NCBI GenBank assembly: GCA_047605605.1
Contig: JASGFG010000112.1
Location: 1-7,129, forward strand
Direction of reading: 5' to 3'
From: JAATGA01 sp047605605
GTDB lineage: Bacteria > Pseudomonadota > Alphaproteobacteria > Rhodobacterales > Rhodobacteraceae
DNA length: 7,129 nucleotides
Made by a program: the position numbers and the translations under genes. The notes under the pieces were generated by a model that was not told the origin of the DNA, did no database searches, and saw only the letters and a program-made list of their open reading frames with translations. Of this stretch, positions 6,027 through 7,129 are shown piece after piece (within the stretch, counting starts at the first letter, position 1; each line of letters begins with the position of its first letter).

Positions 6027-6767
6027 ATGGTTGGACAACTTCTTTTGCGCGGCATGATTGCCGGGCTGATCGCGGCCGTGCTGGCCTTTGGCCTTGCCTA
6101 TGCCTTTGGCGAACCCGAGGTGGATTATGCCATCGGGGTCGAGGAACAAAAGGCCATCGCCGCGGGCGAAGACCCCGGCGCCGAACCCGAACTGGTCAGC
6201 CGCGGCGTGCAGTCGACGACCGGGCTGGCCACAGGTCTTGTGACCTACGGCGCGGCCATCGGCGGCCTGTTCGCGCTGGTCTTTGCCTGGGCCTACGGGC
6301 GGGCGACGGGGCTGGGCGCGCGCGCCACCTCGGCGCTGCTGGCGGTGGCGGCCTGGGTCGCGGTCGCGCTGGTGCCGCAGGTGAAATACGGGCCGAACCC
6401 GCCCGCCGTCGGCAGCAGCGAGACGATCGGGGCGCGGACCTCGCTGTTCTTCGTCCTGCTGGTACTGTCTATCACCGTGATGGTGGTGGCGGTGTTGCTG
6501 GCGCGGCGGCTCTGGGCCACGCGCGGGCCCTGGGCGGCGGGCATCATCGCCGGGCTGGCCTGGCTGGTGGCCGTCGCGGTGATCCAGCTGGCGATGCCGT
6601 CGATCAACGAGGTGCCTGCCGATTTCTCGGCGGATTCGCTCTGGCGGTTCCGCATGACCTCGCTCGGCATCCACGCGATCCTGTGGGCGGGCATCGGGCT
6701 GATCTTCGGCGCGCTGGCCGAACGGCTGCTGGAAGGCCCGGCCCGGCGTCATCGCGCCCTGGCATGA
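6027..6767 (+). CDS. cbtA: Cobalt transporter subunit CbtA
   Basis: CbtA is the main membrane component of a predicted cobalt importer that supplies cobalamin synthesis. From the ATG at 6027, preceded by a G-rich ACGGGGGC site, it is 246 residues. There are five or six hydrophobic segments, near residues 8-27, 65-90, 101-117, 138-159, 167-188 and 210-230. The loop after the third segment carries PQVKYGPNPPAVGSSETIGARTSLF (117-141), the most conserved CbtA stretch (family form close to PxxKYPANPPAVG followed by IxxRT). An acidic loop, EPEVDYAIGVEEQ, follows the first segment. The frame is open back to 6006, but those codons overlap the end of cbtB and lack a binding site. The stop overlaps the next gene as ATGA. 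Identification is firm at family level; cobalt specificity is inferred from the family and the riboswitch. Confidence 0.94.
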   Translation: MVGQLLLRGMIAGLIAAVLAFGLAYAFGEPEVDYAIGVEEQKAIAAGEDPGAEPELVSRGVQSTTGLATGLVTYGAAIGGLFALVFAWAYGRATGLGARATSALLAVAAWVAVALVPQVKYGPNPPAVGSSETIGARTSLFFVLLVLSITVMVVAVLLARRLWATRGPWAAGIIAGLAWLVAVAVIQLAMPSINEVPADFSADSLWRFRMTSLGIHAILWAGIGLIFGALAERLLEGPARRHRALA

Positions 6768-7129
6768 GGCAGCTTTTCGTCATCGCCGCGCTGGTTTCGG
6801 GCCTGATCGCCCCCGGCGCGGCGGTGGCGCACCGCACCGGCGCGCCGCCCGCCCAAGGCATCGCCATTTCCAGCCTTGCCCATGGCCAGATGGCGGTGAT
6901 CGCCCGGCATGAGGGTGAGATCCTGGCCTTGGCGACGCGGCACTATCCGGTGGATGACCGCCTGCGCCGGCTGACCAATCATGCCGAAATCCAGTCGGCC
7001 TATTGTCTGTGGGGGCTGGTTCCCGGCACGGTGACGGACGAGGCCAGCCCCTTCAACCTCTGCGCCCATGCCTGGCTGGCCGCGACGCGGGACGCCCTGT
7101 TGCGGCTGCGCGAGTTGCGGCCCGAGGAT
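6764..7129 (+). CDS. Unrecognised exported protein, 5' part (runs off the window)
   Basis: The ATG at 6764 overlaps the cbtA stop as ATGA and opens a frame with no stop before the window ends, giving 122 codons. Residues 1-22 form a signal peptide: Met-Arg, a hydrophobic core (LFVIAALVSGLIA), then PGAAVA with a probable signal peptidase I site after Ala22. The mature protein would begin with histidine (HRTG). It contains Cys81 (AYCLWG) and Cys100 (NLCAHAW), which could form a periplasmic disulfide, and several His residues (23, 40, 49, 60, 73, 102). No known domain is recognised. Codon use matches the neighbours, so the gene is real. Its tight coupling to cbtBA and the riboswitch suggests a periplasmic role in cobalt handling or cobalamin supply. 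That is inference from context only. The C-terminal part is not visible. Confidence 0.8.
   Translation, partial: MRQLFVIAALVSGLIAPGAAVAHRTGAPPAQGIAISSLAHGQMAVIARHEGEILALATRHYPVDDRLRRLTNHAEIQSAYCLWGLVPGTVTDEASPFNLCAHAWLAATRDALLRLRELRPED

Noticed and set aside
1..7129. Mobile elements, CRISPR arrays, tRNA or rRNA genes
   Set aside because: No transposase motif, terminal repeats, regularly spaced direct repeats or tRNA-like cloverleaf was seen by eye. The CGG run in cobA is a simple codon repeat.

Overview
The window is a compact cobalamin (vitamin B12) biosynthesis and cobalt-uptake locus. It comes from a very GC-rich bacterium with nearly every gene overlapping its neighbour. The gene set is that of the aerobic, late-cobalt-insertion (cob) pathway: CobE-like, CobM, CobB, CobA, CobF and CobC. 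Together with CbtB/CbtA cobalt transport behind a cobalamin riboswitch, it points to an alphaproteobacterium, most likely Rhodobacteraceae (Rhodobacter/Paracoccus-like). That placement is inferred from gene content and composition only.

Layout. (1) 2-2896, plus strand: the end of a cobE/cbiG-C-like gene, then cobM, cobB and cobA, each joined to the next by an ATGA four-base start/stop overlap. (2) 2875-3633, minus strand: cobF, whose 3' end overlaps the 3' end of cobA by 22 bases. (3) 3632-5432, plus strand: a PduX/BluE-like GHMP kinase (probable L-threonine kinase) overlapping cobC (L-threonine-phosphate decarboxylase) by 8 bases. The start codons of cobF and the kinase overlap inside a single CATG. 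(4) 5433-5805: the only long non-coding stretch, with a possible degraded or spurious reading frame, a sigma70-like promoter and a cobalamin riboswitch. (5) 5806-7129, plus strand: cbtB, cbtA and the first 122 codons of an unrecognised exported protein that runs off the window.

How the genes fit together. CobA makes precorrin-2. CobM (C11 methylation) and CobF (C1 methylation with deacetylation) act midway in the corrin ring path. CobB amidates hydrogenobyrinic acid at side chains a and c, just before cobalt insertion. The kinase and CobC supply the aminopropanol-phosphate linker for the nucleotide loop. CbtB/CbtA is the predicted cobalt importer, and the riboswitch in front of it should shut uptake down when cobalamin is plentiful. 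No cobD follows cobC here, and no mobile element, CRISPR array, rRNA or tRNA gene was seen.

I found no clear new system. The points most worth a second look are the exported protein coupled to cbtA, the divergent CobA signature motif, the odd 5433-5645 stretch and the overlapping divergent start codons.
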